The position numbers and the translations under genes were made by a program. From positions 1 through 64,000 of the forward strand of contig JFHB01000168.1 in assembly GCA_000729835.1 (NCBI GenBank): DNA of 64,000 bases, read 5' to 3'. Source of the stretch: Atkinsonella hypoxylon. Lineage: Eukaryota > Ascomycota > Sordariomycetes > Hypocreales > Clavicipitaceae. Below, piece by piece: positions 49,209-63,200 of the stretch. Under the pieces are notes generated by a model that made no database searches, was not told where the DNA came from, and saw only the letters and a list, made by a program, of their open reading frames with translations. Numbering within the stretch: position 1 is the stretch's first letter; each line of letters opens with the position of its first letter.

Positions 49209-49990
49209 TACTGCCTAACTAGAACGTTATAGGCATCTACAGGGGACTTATGCCAGCTTATAGCAGCTTAAGGTCCAGATTGGCAACTATCTCTTATAAT
49301 TATAAGGATAATAGCTTGTTCTAAATCTACTAAAGTACTAACTATACTAGGATTATTAATAAATTAAGGGAATCCTAGTGCCCTAAATTAAATAGTTAAA
49401 GCTTGCTTCTACTATTTAAAATTTTTAGGGCCTTTTAGCTTAGCAGCCTCTAGAATAGAGTGGACCTTCTTATTTAACTCTTTTATAGTGCCTTTATTAA
49501 AAGCAGGCAGAAAAGTAGCACTATTAGAGGAACTAGAAGGTTTAGGGGCTTTAAAAGAGACTTTAGAAGCTCTTTTAGAAGTAATAGGATCTACTACCTT
49601 AGAGGGAGACCCTATAGAGAGATTACCTATAGATGTAATTATAGTATCTAATTTACTTAGTAAATTAGCTATATTACCTTTATTTTAGCTTTATTTTGCT
49701 TTACTATACCTAATAAATCTATTTAGGGTCTCTTATTGCTTATCTATTTAAGCTTTTAGATTAGCTTAAATATTATAGACTTACACTACTCTTTTAGAAG
49801 CTAATCTAGCTTCTTTTAGAGCCTTCTTAGCTGTATAATCTTCTTTATTAGAAGAGGAATCTACTAGCTAAGGGGGAGATCTAGCTAGACTAGGAAAGCT
49901 AGTAGCAGCAGCTAGATTAGCTGGTGTACTAGAACTACTACCCCGTTTAGAGCTTGTGCTCTTTCCCTTACTTGTTCCTTTTAGTGCTAT
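49209..49990 (-). pseudogene. gag-pol: Copia B gag, 5' part
   Basis: Reads as the gag N-terminal part of the Copia family, continuing from 23295 after removal of G2 and one ATACT. The start codon position (49990-49988) is ATA rather than ATG, a G-to-A change that removes initiation. Confidence 0.85.
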
Positions 49991-50939
49991 TTTAAGGGTT
50001 TAAAAAGTAGCTAATTTAACGCTCTTTTATAGCTAATTATAGCTAAATTACAGTGGAAATAGTAGTAAATAACAGTAATAACCTCTACTAGATATTAATA
50101 GATTGCTCTATTATAGGCCTAGAAGTGCCCTATATCTTTAGAAATTATACTGAGATTTTTCTCTAATTTCTTTTGTAATAGGTATAACGGGCTCTAAAGG
50201 CTGCATTATATTGCGATCTATATACATATACAATTTGTATAGCAGACTAGATTAACAAGCGGTTGCAAGGGGCATAAAACATAGGTTCTAGCTATTTTTA
50301 GCTAAAAAATTTAGAAGATTCTTCTCTAATTAGGTTCTAATAAATCAGTAGAGACCTAGGCACAGCTAATTTAGGGATATCTAGCTAATTCCTACTTTAA
50401 AATCCTAACTAGTGGGATTACTATATAAATTAATTCTGCAACCGAAAATATAGGAATATCTGCAACAAGAGCTGTTAGGCGTACACTACAAATTGTAGTA
50501 TAGCCACTAACAAGGGTGCATAGGGTGCACAATATAACAACAACAACAAGCGATATAGTGCAGCGCTAAGCTTATTTCTCGATAGAAATAATTAATTAAG
50601 CAGTGCCTAATAAAACGATTTACAGTGCAAATGTAATGTGTGCAGATGTATATATAATAATGTTGCGCAACAATAGAACCTAGCTATTAAGAATAGCTTT
50701 AAGAGTGTGTATGCACAGGGTGCATAGAGTGCAGGAGGCATAGGGTAGGCAGAATGAAAACACTAGTATAGTGGCTAGCGATGTATGTGCAGCAGGTATT
50801 AATAGCTTCCAGCAAGCTACTAATAACAGCAATAGCTGCTAGCGCAGGTCTTAATATAGCTTCTAGTGGGTAATACAGTACACAATAGTAGATTTCAGCG
50901 GGCTAACAGCTTGCAGATAGGTCTTCTGGGCTTATAACC
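49991..50939 (-). other. Leader and PBS of Copia B
   Basis: Leader 49991-50927 and PBS 50928-50939 (plus strand GGGCTTATAACC, one G-to-A type change from the iMet anticodon arm). No coding frame seen. Confidence 0.65.
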
Positions 50940-51651
50940 TATTGAAAATAATAGGGATTACAGAACTAGATATCTAAGAGGGTAGTGGTCTCTTAGATTT
51001 AGTACCTGTAATTGCTCCTAGCAATTATTACGTAGTGGAAGCAGCAGCGGCCTAAATCAAGCTGTAATGTATAGTATAGATCACGTAGAGGCAGTAGATA
51101 ACTATAATAATAGTGGTATCTTATATTAAGAGCGCTGTAACAAATAAGTTAGTAAGAGTAGGATCTTAAATCTTTCTAGTCCCTTATAGACCTACTAACT
51201 ATATTAGCAGGCTGTAGTCGCTAGAAGGGGCTTATAGGCCACTTTATAATTTCTGCAAAAAGATTTACTATATAAAAACAAAAAAAATCAACTTACAGCT
51301 ATATAAACGAGACGCCTACGTGCACAATTTAACAAATTCCACTAATAATAAGCAACCCTTATAAGCAACTCTATCTAACAATTATACTATTAAATAGCCC
51401 TAATTCTTAGCTTTTAAATGGTATACTTCTTGAATTTCTACTATTGCTAGTTATAGAGAAAATCGCTGTTAAAGTTGACTATAGGTTAGGCAACTTTGCC
51501 TTAGTCGATTCTAGATGTTTTGCATCTAGTAACAGCAATATCTCTACCAAAAATCAACGTAACAAGACCTAGTTAGGGTCACGTGATAGAGCAACTAACA
51601 GGCAACTAGTAAGCATAAAAATAGGCTATACAGGGTAGCTTATTTTTAACA
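50940..51651 (-). repeat. 5' LTR of Copia B
   Basis: 712 bp; carries the same diagnostic variants as 17871-18581. Followed by ACACT. Confidence 0.95.
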
Positions 51652-51656
51652 ACACT

Positions 51657-52014
51657 GCAGCAGCCTTCTTTAAAAAGAATCCTTCTAGATGCACTAACTG
51701 TAAAGGAATTAATTTTCTTACTAACTTAACGTGCTCTAGGTCCTTATCCTTATAGAAGGGAATAGTTTTACCTATATATATCTTCTACTATACTTATGCT
51801 GTAAGGGCTTAAAGACTAACTATAGGTAGTAAAACTATTTAATTAATAAAGGCAACAGCTTTATTAGGTATTTATAACTTCTTCTATTGCAATTAACAGA
51901 GGTTAGCTTTAATCTAGGCTTATAGCTCTATTATATTAACTAGAGGTTTAGTTAAATCTTCCCTTAGAGTTAAAGTAACCTCTTCCTAAAGATTTAAGCG
52001 TTTTAGGATCTAAT
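51657..52014 (-). pseudogene. gag-pol: Gy2 pol, segment upstream of RT
   Basis: On the minus strand it reads IYIGKTIPFYKDKDLEHVKL and LEGFFLKKAAAV, then continues in phase into LLPSCSSYNVVLELAK at 17869 once Copia B and one ACACT are removed. It is the protease-RT linker and start of RT. Beyond 52014 it is cut by G3; CTAAT (52010-52014) is the candidate TSD of G3. Confidence 0.8.
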
Positions 52015-52337
52015 TGTAATGGACTGACCTAGTGGCTGCTGCTAACTAGCGTCTATAATGAGAACTATAATCATAGGGAGGAAAGGAGGAAGAGAGAAGG
52101 AACCAGAAGCCTCCCTATACCCCTATACTATATATTTAGAGGTAGGTCTATCCCCTTAGGAGCCCCTTTTAGCATATACTTTATAGCTAAGGTCCTCTCT
52201 CTAGGGCCTAGTGAAGTCTAGGTAACTCCTAGATAAATGCAGCTTACTTCTATCCCTTTACCTATATAGATCTCTATCCCTCTCTTACTGTTCTCTCTCT
52301 ACTAAAAGACTTAAGCCTAAGGCTTAAGTCTATAATA
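52015..52337 (-). repeat. 3' LTR of G3
   Basis: 323 bp, TGTAATGGACTGACC to GTCTATAATA, followed by the polypurine tract complement (52338-52358, TACTCTTCTTCTTCTCCT). Confidence 0.92.
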
Positions 52338-53394
52338 TACTCTTCTTCTTCTCCTAGGCCCTATAATACTCCCTTTTAACGTCTGTAGTAAGTGCTATAG
52401 ATAGCAGCTAACTCTCTATCTGCTCTCTCTTTATATTTCCTCTATTGTCTACTTATAAAAAAATAGAGGTATAACGTTTATCCTTAGGCGCTTTACTCTA
52501 GCTGTTCTATTGCTGCACTAATGCACTGTTTGTTATTAGTGCAGTATTATAGAGCTAATATATAAATAGACGTCTACTCTACCTCCCTTCTAATTGCCTA
52601 TAGCACCTTAGCAACAGCTGTTAATTACTTTACTAACTAACCTATTAGTTGCGCTATAATAGGTTAATTACGCTTCCTCTCTACTTAATTGTACCCTTCT
52701 AGGGTCTATTAACCCCTTTGCCCCCCTCTGCCTTATAGCCCTCTATATATAGCTATTAATTATTTATATGTTATATAGGCGCTAGCTATAATGCTAGTGT
52801 TACTAGCGTATAAACTGCCTATATCCTTAGGTCTCCTTATGTTCTAAGCAATTATTATATAACAATCCCTTTTATTAACTAAAAGGCACTCTCTCTCTCT
52901 TATCCTTATTGCTGTTATAAATAGTTATTAGATATATGCAACCTATCTATATATAAAGGGTGTTATTAAAGGTATAAAGTGCAAACAGTTATTATTAGTA
53001 CTATTCTTTTAGCGCATAATAAACTAATAGCTAGTAGGTTATAAACAGTTGTTATTGTTATTATCCCTTTAGTGTATAATAAACTAGTAACTAGCTCTTA
53101 GCTATTTCTAATATAAAAATAAATAATTTCTCTTTTCTCTTCTTTATCTTTTCCTTCCTCCTTTATATCTTATCTTACCTCTATATTATAACTAAATAAT
53201 TCTATTGTAGTTTCCTAAAATTCCTTACTTTACTATATAGCTACTACTGCTCCTTTTAATATAAAAGAACCTCTTTTTAATATATCTAAACAGAATTTAT
53301 CTAACTGCTAATAGCTTACTAATTAAAATCGCAAAATATTATTTTATTAGCCTAGAGTACGCTGCCCCTTTACTTATATATAGCTTATTCTCTT
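52338..53394. other. PPT and non-coding 3' region of G3 with tandem repeat
   Basis: Equivalent to 4627-5689. The 60-bp repeat pair is at 52979-53038 and 53039-53098. No coding frame seen. Confidence 0.6.
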
Positions 53395-54725
53395 ACTAAC
53401 TAGAAGTATATTTAGAACTTTAGCAGTTATATTACTAGCGCTAGCGCCTTTACTGCTCCTGCTTCTATAGTGCTATTAGTTCCTTACTGCTGCTATATTT
53501 ACGGTTTCCTTATATAAAAGAACTTAGATAACTTAGAGTTATTTAATAGTAATATTCTTAAAGATATTTATATACTATATTATAACAACCTTTATAAGAA
53601 GGGCTTATATAACTGTTATTTTAGCTAAAAGAGAGAATACTAACTATATATATAGAGGTATAGAGGCTGTATCTAGAATTTAAGCCTCTTTACTAGGCAT
53701 TCTTACCTATAGCATTACTTTACTAGAATATAGAAACTTACTAACTAAGGTTTTATAGTTAAGTTTATATTAATTCTCTCTTACTCTAGCTAGCTTACCT
53801 ACTAAACTATTCTTACTTATAAGTTCTTAAATATATATAATTACTATAACACTATTCTTAAGGATATACTTACTGCTAATTATATAGAAGAGAAGGTTGC
53901 ACTCTTTTCTTCTTCTTATTATATAACCTAAGCTAGTAGCTCTTCTATACCTACTCCTCTTCCTTCTATAATCTATAAGAGCACTATAGCCTCTATTATT
54001 CTAAAGAATAATAAGTTTAACTCTAATAAGTATAAGTATATCTCTATAGATATTAATAATAACTTCTTATCCCTTTCTACACTTACTACTACTGCTGCTA
54101 TTACTATACCCTTATTATTACTTCTACCTATACTTACACCTTATTGTATACTACTAACCTCTACTACTACTGCCTCTTTACTACTATATAAGGCTTCTTT
54201 ACTGCTATATATTATTCCTTTACTCTTATAGAATAACCTTAAGGTAATACACTAGAAATATATCTGCCTTTAGATAGAGCTTAAAAGCTTAAACTACTTA
54301 TAGCACTAATTGCTATTTATATTCCTAAAGTGTATAACCTTAACCTAGCTTACTGTCCCTCTAGCCTCTTTTTTCTCTATCTTTCTCTCTCTTAGGACTA
54401 TATCTTTATACTTAAGGTATTAAGCTATTTAAGATATTATATCCTTACTTATACTTACTAAAGTAAAGCCTTAATCTAGAGCGCTAGTTATATTTTTACC
54501 TACTCTAGCCTTTATACTTTCTGTTAATACTACTATTCTAGCTCCTGCTTTTACGCTACTCTAGAGACACTATATAGTTCCTTTAGCTTCTATTCTATAA
54601 CTACTTAAAGAGCAATAAAGCGCCTTTTAAGTAGTTATACCTTTACACTATAAGCACTAACGCTCTTTTACTACTTATTAAGAAATTTCTTTTATTTTAT
54701 TTTATTTTATTTTATTTTTTTTTTA
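53395..54725 (+). pseudogene. G3 antisense ORF (aORF), unknown function
   Basis: The third copy of the antisense frame. It reads VPYCCYIYGFLIQKNLDNLE then ILYYNNLYKKGLYNCYFS, and NNKFNSNKYKYISIDINNN, closely matching G1 apart from C/T and G/A changes. It ends in a TTTTA repeat. Stops again fall only at Gln/Trp-type positions, supporting an ancestral protein of about 430-445 residues. Confidence 0.6.
54690..54724. repeat. Simple repeat (TTTTA)n
   Basis: About five to six TTTTA units followed by a T run, at the junction between the convergent aORF and pol. G1 and G2 have a plain T/A tract at the same place (6985-7006 and 28670-28680). Confidence 0.85.
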
Positions 54726-54759
54726 TAGTTATATAGACCTTTATAAAGAGAAGTTTATT

Positions 54760-57700
54760 TTCTTTTGTTTTTAGTTAAAGGTAACTAAGCTATTATTAGA
54801 GTTTATATAAAATTTTACTATACTTTTACTAAGTTTATTATTAAATTAAGCGTCTTTTTACTATAACTTAAATTAATTTAGTGCCTTTATATTAAGAAAG
54901 TTTTTTAGTAGTTTCTATATAGGCTAAATAAATTCTACCTACTTAATAAGCACTTAATAGTGTTTCCTTTAGCTTAAAGTGTTTTTAGTAGCTAGAATTT
55001 CCTTTACTCTATATTTCTTAAGGGATAGGTTAGTATTTATTATAGTTAGCTTAAAACTAAGCCTTAAGTTAGCTAGCTGCTAGAAAGGTAAAAGGTTTAT
55101 TGCTGCTTACTTAATAAGGTTAATATAGAAAACTAAGTAAATTCCTAGTAGAATATCTAACTTTATAGTTAAAGGTATTAGTATATCTATAACTATATAC
55201 TTTACTATAACTTAATTAAGCTTTTAACTTAAGTAGTTTATTTTAATATAATAAAGTATTAGCTAAACTAAGTTCTTTACCTTATACTATTCTACTAGCT
55301 TATAGCTTCTATTTAACTACTTTTACTACCTCTATTAGGTAAAGTTAATTATAGCTTAAGTAATATTTATACTCTTTTATAGCTATTTAAGAAATACTAA
55401 AGCTTACTCTTTATATAAAACTTAGGACTTCTTTTTATCTATAAGCTTTTAGATAAGGTCTATATTGTACCTATATATTACTTAGTTTAAACTTATACTA
55501 GTTACTAAGGAATTTCTATTATTAATAGCTAGCTAATATATAGGGAGATATTTAGGCTAGTTAAACTATAAAAAGGTAACTATAACTTATAAGATTGCTT
55601 ATACTTCCTAATTAACTCTCTCTATTTTACTGTTTATCTATAGGTAATAGAATATAGATAGTAATTATTTAATTCTAATAAGGCAATAAAGAGTAGTCTA
55701 AAAGGTACTTAACTAATCTAAACTACAGTTAGAGATAATTTATTTTAGAAACCTATAAAACTACTACTAATAATGCTTAAACTACTAGATATATTCCTCT
55801 ACCTCTATAGAGGTTATTGCCTTTAACTATATATACTTTAAAAGTTAATTAGTAATAACTATTAAGTAAGGGAGTATAGCCTAGTTTAGCGCTAATAAAT
55901 CTATTATAAAATCTATAGAGATCTATAACTAATACCTATTTAGTGCTAGAATAAGTTATAAGAGGCCTTACTATAACCTTTTACTCTTCTAGCTACTGTA
56001 ATAGTAGTAGTTTTAAACGTACTAAGTAATATCTTAGAACAGCCTATTCTAGTAATAGTTATATATTAATGCCTAAAATGTAGTATTTTGTTCTAGGTAG
56101 CTTAACATTAGCAACTTATATATTCTATATATTAATATAGTAGTTAATAGCTTATACTTAAGAACCTAGAGGTAGCTTTAGTAAACTAGTGCTCCTTATA
56201 TATTAAGGGTGTAGTCTGCAATCTATTTTTATGTTTTTACCTCTAATAGAAACCTTCTCTCTCTCTTCTAAACTATATTTAACCTTATTAGGTATACTAA
56301 GTCTTTTTATACTCTTTAGTTCTATAGGCTCTATAAGTGTTTATCTAGAAATAGCGTTAACCTAGCTAGCACCTATAAAGCTGCAGCTAGTTAACTTCTT
56401 AGTGTTACTTTACTAGCTGTTTCTACTTTAATATCCTCTATAACCTCCTCCTTCTCTTTATCTCTATAGAGAGTACTAAAGCAGCTAATAGAGAGAGGCT
56501 AAAGGACCTAGCCTATCTATAGCGTTACTTTATCTTAATCCTGCTCTTATTGTAATAATATATTTAGTTGCTCTACTTATAGCCCTAAGCAGTATTATAG
56601 GTAGTAGTTAAAGAGGGAGAGAAGCTCTACTTACTTAGCTTAACGCTTAAAGATCTTTTATAGAGATATAAAGTATTCTAGATTTTTATAGTCTATAAGA
56701 ATTATAAAGGGATATACTACTCTCTATAACTTTACTGCTTAGGCTTTAAGGTAAAATATTATTACTAAGAGTTCCTTATTGTAAATAGTATAGTTACATT
56801 AAGCTAGAGATAACCTAGCTAAATAGTATACTATAGGCTGCAGTATATTAGCTTTATTATATTAGAATAAATAGCTATTAAGGGCCTTTTCTAAGCAATT
56901 AGCCTTTACTACTATATTCTTCTTAAGGTTCTACTAAGCTAAGACTAAGTATAAAGTAAAGGCCTTTTTAAGCCTTATAAATAACCTTTTATATTCCTTT
57001 ATTTACTAGAATAGAACTTCTTTCTTTATTAAGTTAACTAAAGGCTTTATAATATCTAAGAAATTTAATATAAAGTTATAGTAAAAGTTTATAAATCTAA
57101 AGAAGCTTTATACCCTTTATAACTTAGTAAAAGCTTACTACTTTTAAATAGCTATAATCTTCTTTAGATCTAAGTATATCTCCCTTTCTACTATAACTAT
57201 AAAGCTAAGGTATTTAACTTTAGCTGTAGTAAAGCAGTATTTCCTAAGATCTAAGTGCAGCTCTACTAACTACAACTTTTTTAGGATTCTCTATATCTTA
57301 TATATATAGTCTTTCCTAGAACCTTTAGTATAAATAAAAACGTTATTTAGATAAGCAGTTATATAATCTCTAAGGGCCTCTTTTAGCGCACTATTAATAT
57401 ATTATTAAAATATAGCTAGAGCTTCTACTAACCTAAAGGGGTAAACTAGCTATTTAAAGAGGCTAAACTAAGTGTAAAACGCTATAAGGTGCTCCTTACT
57501 ATCTGCTATCTAGATTCTATAGAAAGCTAACTATATATTTAGTTTAGTAAACTAGTGTACCTTTAATAATAACTTAAGTGTCTTCTTTATTAAGGGAAGT
57601 AAGTAATAGTTCTATTCTATAATCTTATTAAGGGCTTAATAATTAATATAGAATTACTATTCTTTACTTAGCTTTTTAGCTAGAAAGATAGGTACTACTG

Positions 57701-59288
57701 TTAAGAAGAAGCTAGCTTAGATTTATTCTTTATCTATTAGGTTTATTACCTACCTCCTAATTTCTAATAAATAGTTCTATAGTATATTATATAGTAGGGC
57801 CTACAGTAGTAACAGTAAGAAGCTATCTAGCTGCTGTTTTAGCCTAATATAGTAATCTAGCCTCTCTCTATATAGTAGAAGGCCTTAGCTTTTTTTTTCT
57901 TTAAAAAGATTATAAAAGTTCTCTAATTTAAGTAGTAGCGTTAGTAGATTAAAGCCTTCTAGGAATATTTATAATAATAATATAGAGGTAATTTCCTAAA
58001 GGCTAGTAGCAATAAAATATATAGCAATCTCTTAGCTCTTACTCTATTTTATTAGGGCGCTATAAACTGCTGCTAACATTAGTTTTATTAGGTCCTTAAT
58101 GTTCTAAGCTTCTACTGCTTAGATTATAAGGCCCTTAGCCTTACCTACTAATAGGCTCTAGCTAGCAGTGTTAAGGATAATTCTATTATAGGCTAACTAT
58201 AGGCTTCTAAAGATATAATCTTAGGTTAAGCCTAGGATTATATAGGCTACTACTAGGAAGACCTAGCTATTAATATTTGCCTATAAGTAAACTAAAGAAG
58301 CAATTAAGGCGCTCCTTTAGTAGCTATTATAGAACTACTATTTAACCTTTACTGCTGTTTACACTATTCTCTTATACAGCAATAGAACCTACTTTAGGCT
58401 AAGGTATTACACTAAACTTTTACTTATTGCAGTAAAGCAGTTATATCTACTATCTATCTATATATTGTAGAATAATAGTTAGTTAAAGAGTATAGAGATA
58501 AAGAATAGTAATATATCTATTTTCTTAGTTATCTCTCTATATTCTTCTTTTAGCTGCCTATTAAGTAGAGGTTATTATATTGTTTATATTGCCTTTACCT
58601 CTATACTAAGCTTAAGGCTAAAGGTAAGCCTTTTTCTAACTTATTAAAGTTCTTCTTCTATATATTATCTATTGCTGCTGCCTATATACTAGTTAACTCT
58701 AGCTTATATTTTACTAGTTACTATCTATATCCTTAAATATAGTGTTAGAATAACTTACACTAAAGGTATTGCCTCTTTTAGTAGTGTTTTTTAAGTTTAG
58801 CCTTAAATACCTACTTTACTTATAAAGTATTCTTATTTAGTTGTCTTACTCTAGATTTCTTTACGCTCCCTTTCTGTCTCTATTAAGTTCCTATAGCGTT
58901 AACTCTAGTTATTTTAGTGTTGCTATTCTAGGGCTCTCTAGAGCTAGGGCTGCGTTTTAGCTAGTGCTGTTCCTTAATGCAATATAACTTAAGGTCTAGC
59001 GCAATACTACAGTAGCGCTCTACTGCCTAAAGGTAGTTATAATAGGGGATATCCCTTCTTACACTATAATCCCTTATTTCCTTATTAAGTGCTGTCTATA
59101 ACTTAGCTAACTTTACGCTGTTGTTCTAGTTAGCCCCTTCTACTAGCGCAATTTTCTCCTTAAAACGAACGTAGAATTCCGCAAACTACTTATTGTTACT
59201 CTATTAAAGCTAATTAAGCTTAATTAGGGCTTAGTTCTATTAGTAAGGATCCATAAAGACTAATTCTAAGTAATTAAGGAACCCCTAT
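54760..59288 (-). pseudogene. gag-pol: G3 gag-pol, truncated by Copia D
   Basis: Same domain order as G1 and G2 on the minus strand: chromodomain near 54890-54980, integrase, RNase H, and the RT active site near 57335-57370 (DYITAYLNNVFIY). The gag N-terminal part is beyond Copia D. RIP stops throughout. Confidence 0.86.
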
Positions 59289-59980
59289 TATTGAAAATAA
59301 TAGGGATTACAGGACTAGATAGAAGAGGGTAGTGGTCTCTTATATTTAGCACCTGTAATTGCTCCTAGCAATTATTACGTAGTGGAAGCAGCAGCGGCCT
59401 AAATCAAGCTGTAGTGTATAGTACTAGATCACGTAGAGGCAATAGATAACTGTAATAGTAGTATCTTTATATTAAGAGCGCTGTAACGAACAGTAAGGGT
59501 AGGATCTTAAATCTTTCCAGTCCCTTATAGACCCTCTAACTATATTAGCAGGCTGTAGTTGCTAGAAGGGGCTTGTAGGCTACTTTATAATTTCCGCAAA
59601 AAGATTTACTATATAAAAACAAAAAAATCAACTTACAGCTATACAAACAAGATACCTACGTGCACAATTTAACAAATTCCACTAATAATAAGCAACCCTT
59701 ATAAGCAACTCTATCTAATAATTATACTATTAAATAGCCCTAATTCTTAGCTTTTAAATAGTATACTTCTTAAATTTCTACTATTGCTAGTTATAGAGAA
59801 AATCGCAGTTAAAGTTAACTATAGGTTAGGCAACTTTGCCTTAGTTAATTCTAGATGTTTTACATCTAGTAACAGCAATATCTCTACCAAAAATTAACGT
59901 AACAAGACCTAATAAGGGTTACGTAATAGAGCAACTAGTAGGCATAAAAATAGGCTATATAGGGTAGCTTATTTTTAACA
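59289..59980 (-). repeat. 3' LTR of Copia D
   Basis: 692 bp, TATTGAAAATAATAG to TTTTTAACA, with small deletions relative to other copies (for example GATAGAAGAGGG in place of GATATCTAAGAG, and loss of part of the GCAACTAGCAAGC stretch). Polypurine tract at 59981-59990. Confidence 0.94.
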
Positions 59981-60230
59981 CTCTCTCTAGAAATATAAGA
60001 AGTAACTAGTTCTATAAGCAACTTAGCTCCTTTAAAGGATATCTAAGTTAGAATTAACTAACGAAATATAGTACTAATAACAGAACTAAATAATATAACT
60101 AATTCCAGTAATTCCAGAGTAGTTATAGTTAAATATAACTAGTTGTTGTTAATTGTTTTTGTTGTTTTCGATTTTTAACTGTTTTTTTGTTGCTTTTCGA
60201 TTTTTTAAGTGTTTTTGTTGCTTTTATAAG

Positions 60231-63200
60231 CTAGCTAGAAAGCTCTAGTAACTTAATGAATTGTTGATGCTTTTAAATAGCAAGAGGCTTAGTTAGGCTA
60301 TCTACTAGCATCTAATTTGTATTAATATAACTAACCTTAGCTATACCTTTACAAATCTTTTCCCTAATGTAGTTAAACTTTAAAAGAGTGTGCTTAGTTC
60401 TACTATATAACGTTAGGTTGTAAGCAGTAACTATAGCGCCTTAATTATTACACCTAATAGGAATAGAAGGGGTTAAAGGTAGCTTTATCTCCTTAAAAAG
60501 GCTGTAGAGCCACTCTAATTCCCTTATAGCTTTAGATAATACATTAGATTCTGCTTCTAATGTAGAAAGAGCAATAGTACTAGCTTTCTTTAATTTCCAG
60601 CTAATAGGTCTACTAGCTAGCTTATATAGATAAGTATAGGTTAATTTAGAAGAGGTTTTATCACTAGCAAAATCGCTATTGCAATAACTAAGGAGGGTCT
60701 TAAGTACTTCTTTAGAGCTAGAAGCTTTAGAAGAGAACCCTATAGGGTGTAAACTAGAATGCTTATAAATAATAGTAAAGCTTCTAGTACTACTTAAGTA
60801 TCTTAGGAGGTGCTTAGAGGCGTTCAGGTGCTCTATATAGAGCTTGGCTAGAAAGGTTAATAGCCACTAAACGGAAAAAGCAATATTAGCCCTAGTTAGC
60901 AACATTAGGTACATTATAGTGCCTATTATGCTCTAATAAAGCTTATAATCGGATTTTAAGAGAAGTTTTGTAACTAGTTGCTTTAGAATTCCTAGCTAAA
61001 TAGGGATAGAAGCTGGCTTAGTATCTAGCATTTTAAATCTTTCTAGTGCTTTAAGGATATATTAAGATTAGTGGATTTTAATAGACCTTTTAGACCTATT
61101 ATAGGTAATTTACACACCTAGAAAGAATTCTGCTAGTCCTCTATCTTCTATTGGATAGGCTTAATTTAGAAGCTTTTTAAGCTTATTAATATATCGTAAA
61201 TTAGGCCTAATTAGAAGACAGTTATCTACATAAGTAGCAATATATGTAGATGTAGCTGGGTTATAAAAGACTGCTAGGTCTGATATAAGAGGTTTAAATC
61301 TATGCTTTTAAAGTAATTCTGTTAGAATTTGTTGCTATTCTCTAGGACTTTGCTTTAAACTATAGAGGGATTTTTCTAGCTTAATTACTTAGTCTTTAGA
61401 AGGCCTGTAATTATAGCTTTTTAGTAGCTTAGCTACTAATAGCGATGCTTGCTCTGTAAATTCAACAAATCTATCTAGGATTTCTATATAAATAGCTTCC
61501 TTTAGCTTGCTATTTAAAAACGCTCCTATAAAGTCGATTTGCTTAACTTCCTAGTTATTAAAAGCTGTAAGAGCTAATAATATACGCTAGCTAGGAGGAA
61601 TACTAGTTGCAGCAAAGGTCTCTAGATAGTCTTAACCTTCTATTTGCATAAATCCCTTAGCAATAAGGCGGGCCTTATATTTAATAGGATTATTTTCTTT
61701 ATCCTTTTTAAGCCTGTAAATAAGCCTATTCTTTAGAACTCTTTAGCCCTTAAGTACTTAGTCTTTCCCTATAAATTTAAAGGTTCTAGCAGCTAATAGC
61801 TGCTTAAATTCGCTATAGGTAGCTTCTATCTAATGCTGCTTAGCAGAGCTTTTTAGGGCTTGCTTCTACGTATTAGGAAGTTTATTCTTATTACTATTAG
61901 AAGTAATAGCTGCTTTAGTCCTTGCCTTAAAACATAGATCCTTAATTAAGGAAAATATATCTCTATCTAAATCTATAGCATTAGCATTAGCTTTAGCTTC
62001 TATAGGTTCTATATTAGCCTAAGGGGCTTCTATAGATATAGGGGCTTTAGGGGCCTCTATAGCTTCTATAGGGTTGCTTAGTAGAAGAGCTTGATTTTCT
62101 ATAGGTTCTAGTGGATAATTTAGCACATCTAGATGACTAGGATAAGGATACTTAGGAGTATAATTATCTTCTAATTGCTGCTAGTTATTGATTTCTCCCT
62201 CTAAAAGATTATCCACTATAGAACTAATAGGAACCTTAGGGATGCTCTATAAAATAGAACCTATTCCTTCTATAATTTTAACGAAGCTAGTCTTTATAAT
62301 AGCTCGTTTAGAGGGGATATATATTAGATATACATTAGAACCTAGTGTAGCTAAAAGTCTACTAGGAATAGTTCTTTTAGCTAGCTTCTGCAACCTAGAT
62401 CTCTGTTCTAATAGGATTAGAACTTCACAATAGAAGCCTATAGCTCTAATTTTAGAAAAATCAGGCTTATAGGTCTTAGAAGGCTCTAAATTAGCTAAAT
62501 ATAGCTGTTTAGGACTTAGTAGTTTAGTACTATTTGCAGTAGTATTAACTAAATCCACTATAGCAGGAAGAATATAAGACTATAGATACAGAGGTAGTTA
62601 TAACCACTATAGGGTAGCACGCAAACGGTCTAGAAGTACCCTTATAGCTCTCTCTATTAGCCTATTTTGTTTATAAATATAGAGGCAAAAGGTGCTAAAG
62701 CAAATACCCTTAGAAGATAGCTAAGCTTGTAACTTAGTATTAATTTCTATACTACTATTAAAATAAAGGTGTTTAGGGTAGCAGTTATACTAGTTTTTTA
62801 ATTCCTTAAAGAAGCCTTTAATATAGCTATAGAGAGTAGAACCCTCTTTATTAGCTAGATTAAAAGACCACTTATACTGTAATTTTCTATTAATTAGAAA
62901 AAGAACTAAAGGCCTCTTATTGTGCAGTATAGGCTCTATTTTAACGGTATCTCCCTCTATAATATCTAAACATCTAGGGGGGTTAGGAATAGTATGCTTA
63001 CTAGGTCTTCTAACAGCTTTAGCTTACTTGCAAGCTAGGCAGTTAAAATCCTTTTCCTTGATTTTTATAAAATTAGAAATACCTTTAGTAATAGAAGCAG
63101 TCTTCTTTAGTAAAGGGAGTCCTATATGCCTTAATCTAACGTGCTAAGTAGCAGCTAATTCTAGGAGCTTCTTATAGGAAGAAGAAGCAGTAGGATTTAT

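Larger units (their letters stand above)
17871..51651 (-). mobile_element. Copia B: Ty1/copia element, both LTRs present, interrupted by G2
   Basis: It is flanked by ACACT at 17866-17870 and 51652-51656. Both LTRs share diagnostic variants not in copies A, C or D: TAATAATAGTGGTATC and the longer AATAAGTTAGTAAG. This confirms they belong to one insertion although they lie 33 kb apart. Without G2 and its cargo the element would be about 7.9 kb. It is inserted in the Gy2 RT region. Confidence 0.95.
14523..52014 (-). mobile_element. Gy2: second Ty3/gypsy chromovirus, interrupted by Copia B and then by G3
   Basis: The visible segments are 14523-17870 and 51657-52014. The 5' portion lies beyond G3, outside the window. 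The left end is an LTR starting TGTCACGGCC; the preceding CTTAA (14518-14522) is the candidate TSD, but its partner is not in view. Removing Copia B with one ACACT copy makes the reading frame continue across the join, which shows the two segments are one element. It is inserted in the RNase H region of Copia A. Confidence 0.9.
52015..59288 (-). mobile_element. G3: Ty3/gypsy chromovirus, third copy, interrupted by Copia D
   Basis: Starts with the 3' LTR TGTAATGGACTGACC and follows G1 throughout, ending at 59288 where the LTR of Copia D begins. The remaining gag start and 5' LTR should lie beyond Copia D, outside the window. Inserted in Gy2. Confidence 0.92.

Noticed and set aside
62920..63147. 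75-codon plus-strand open frame
   Set aside because: Antisense of the Copia D integrase zinc region; not conserved as a frame in the other copies.
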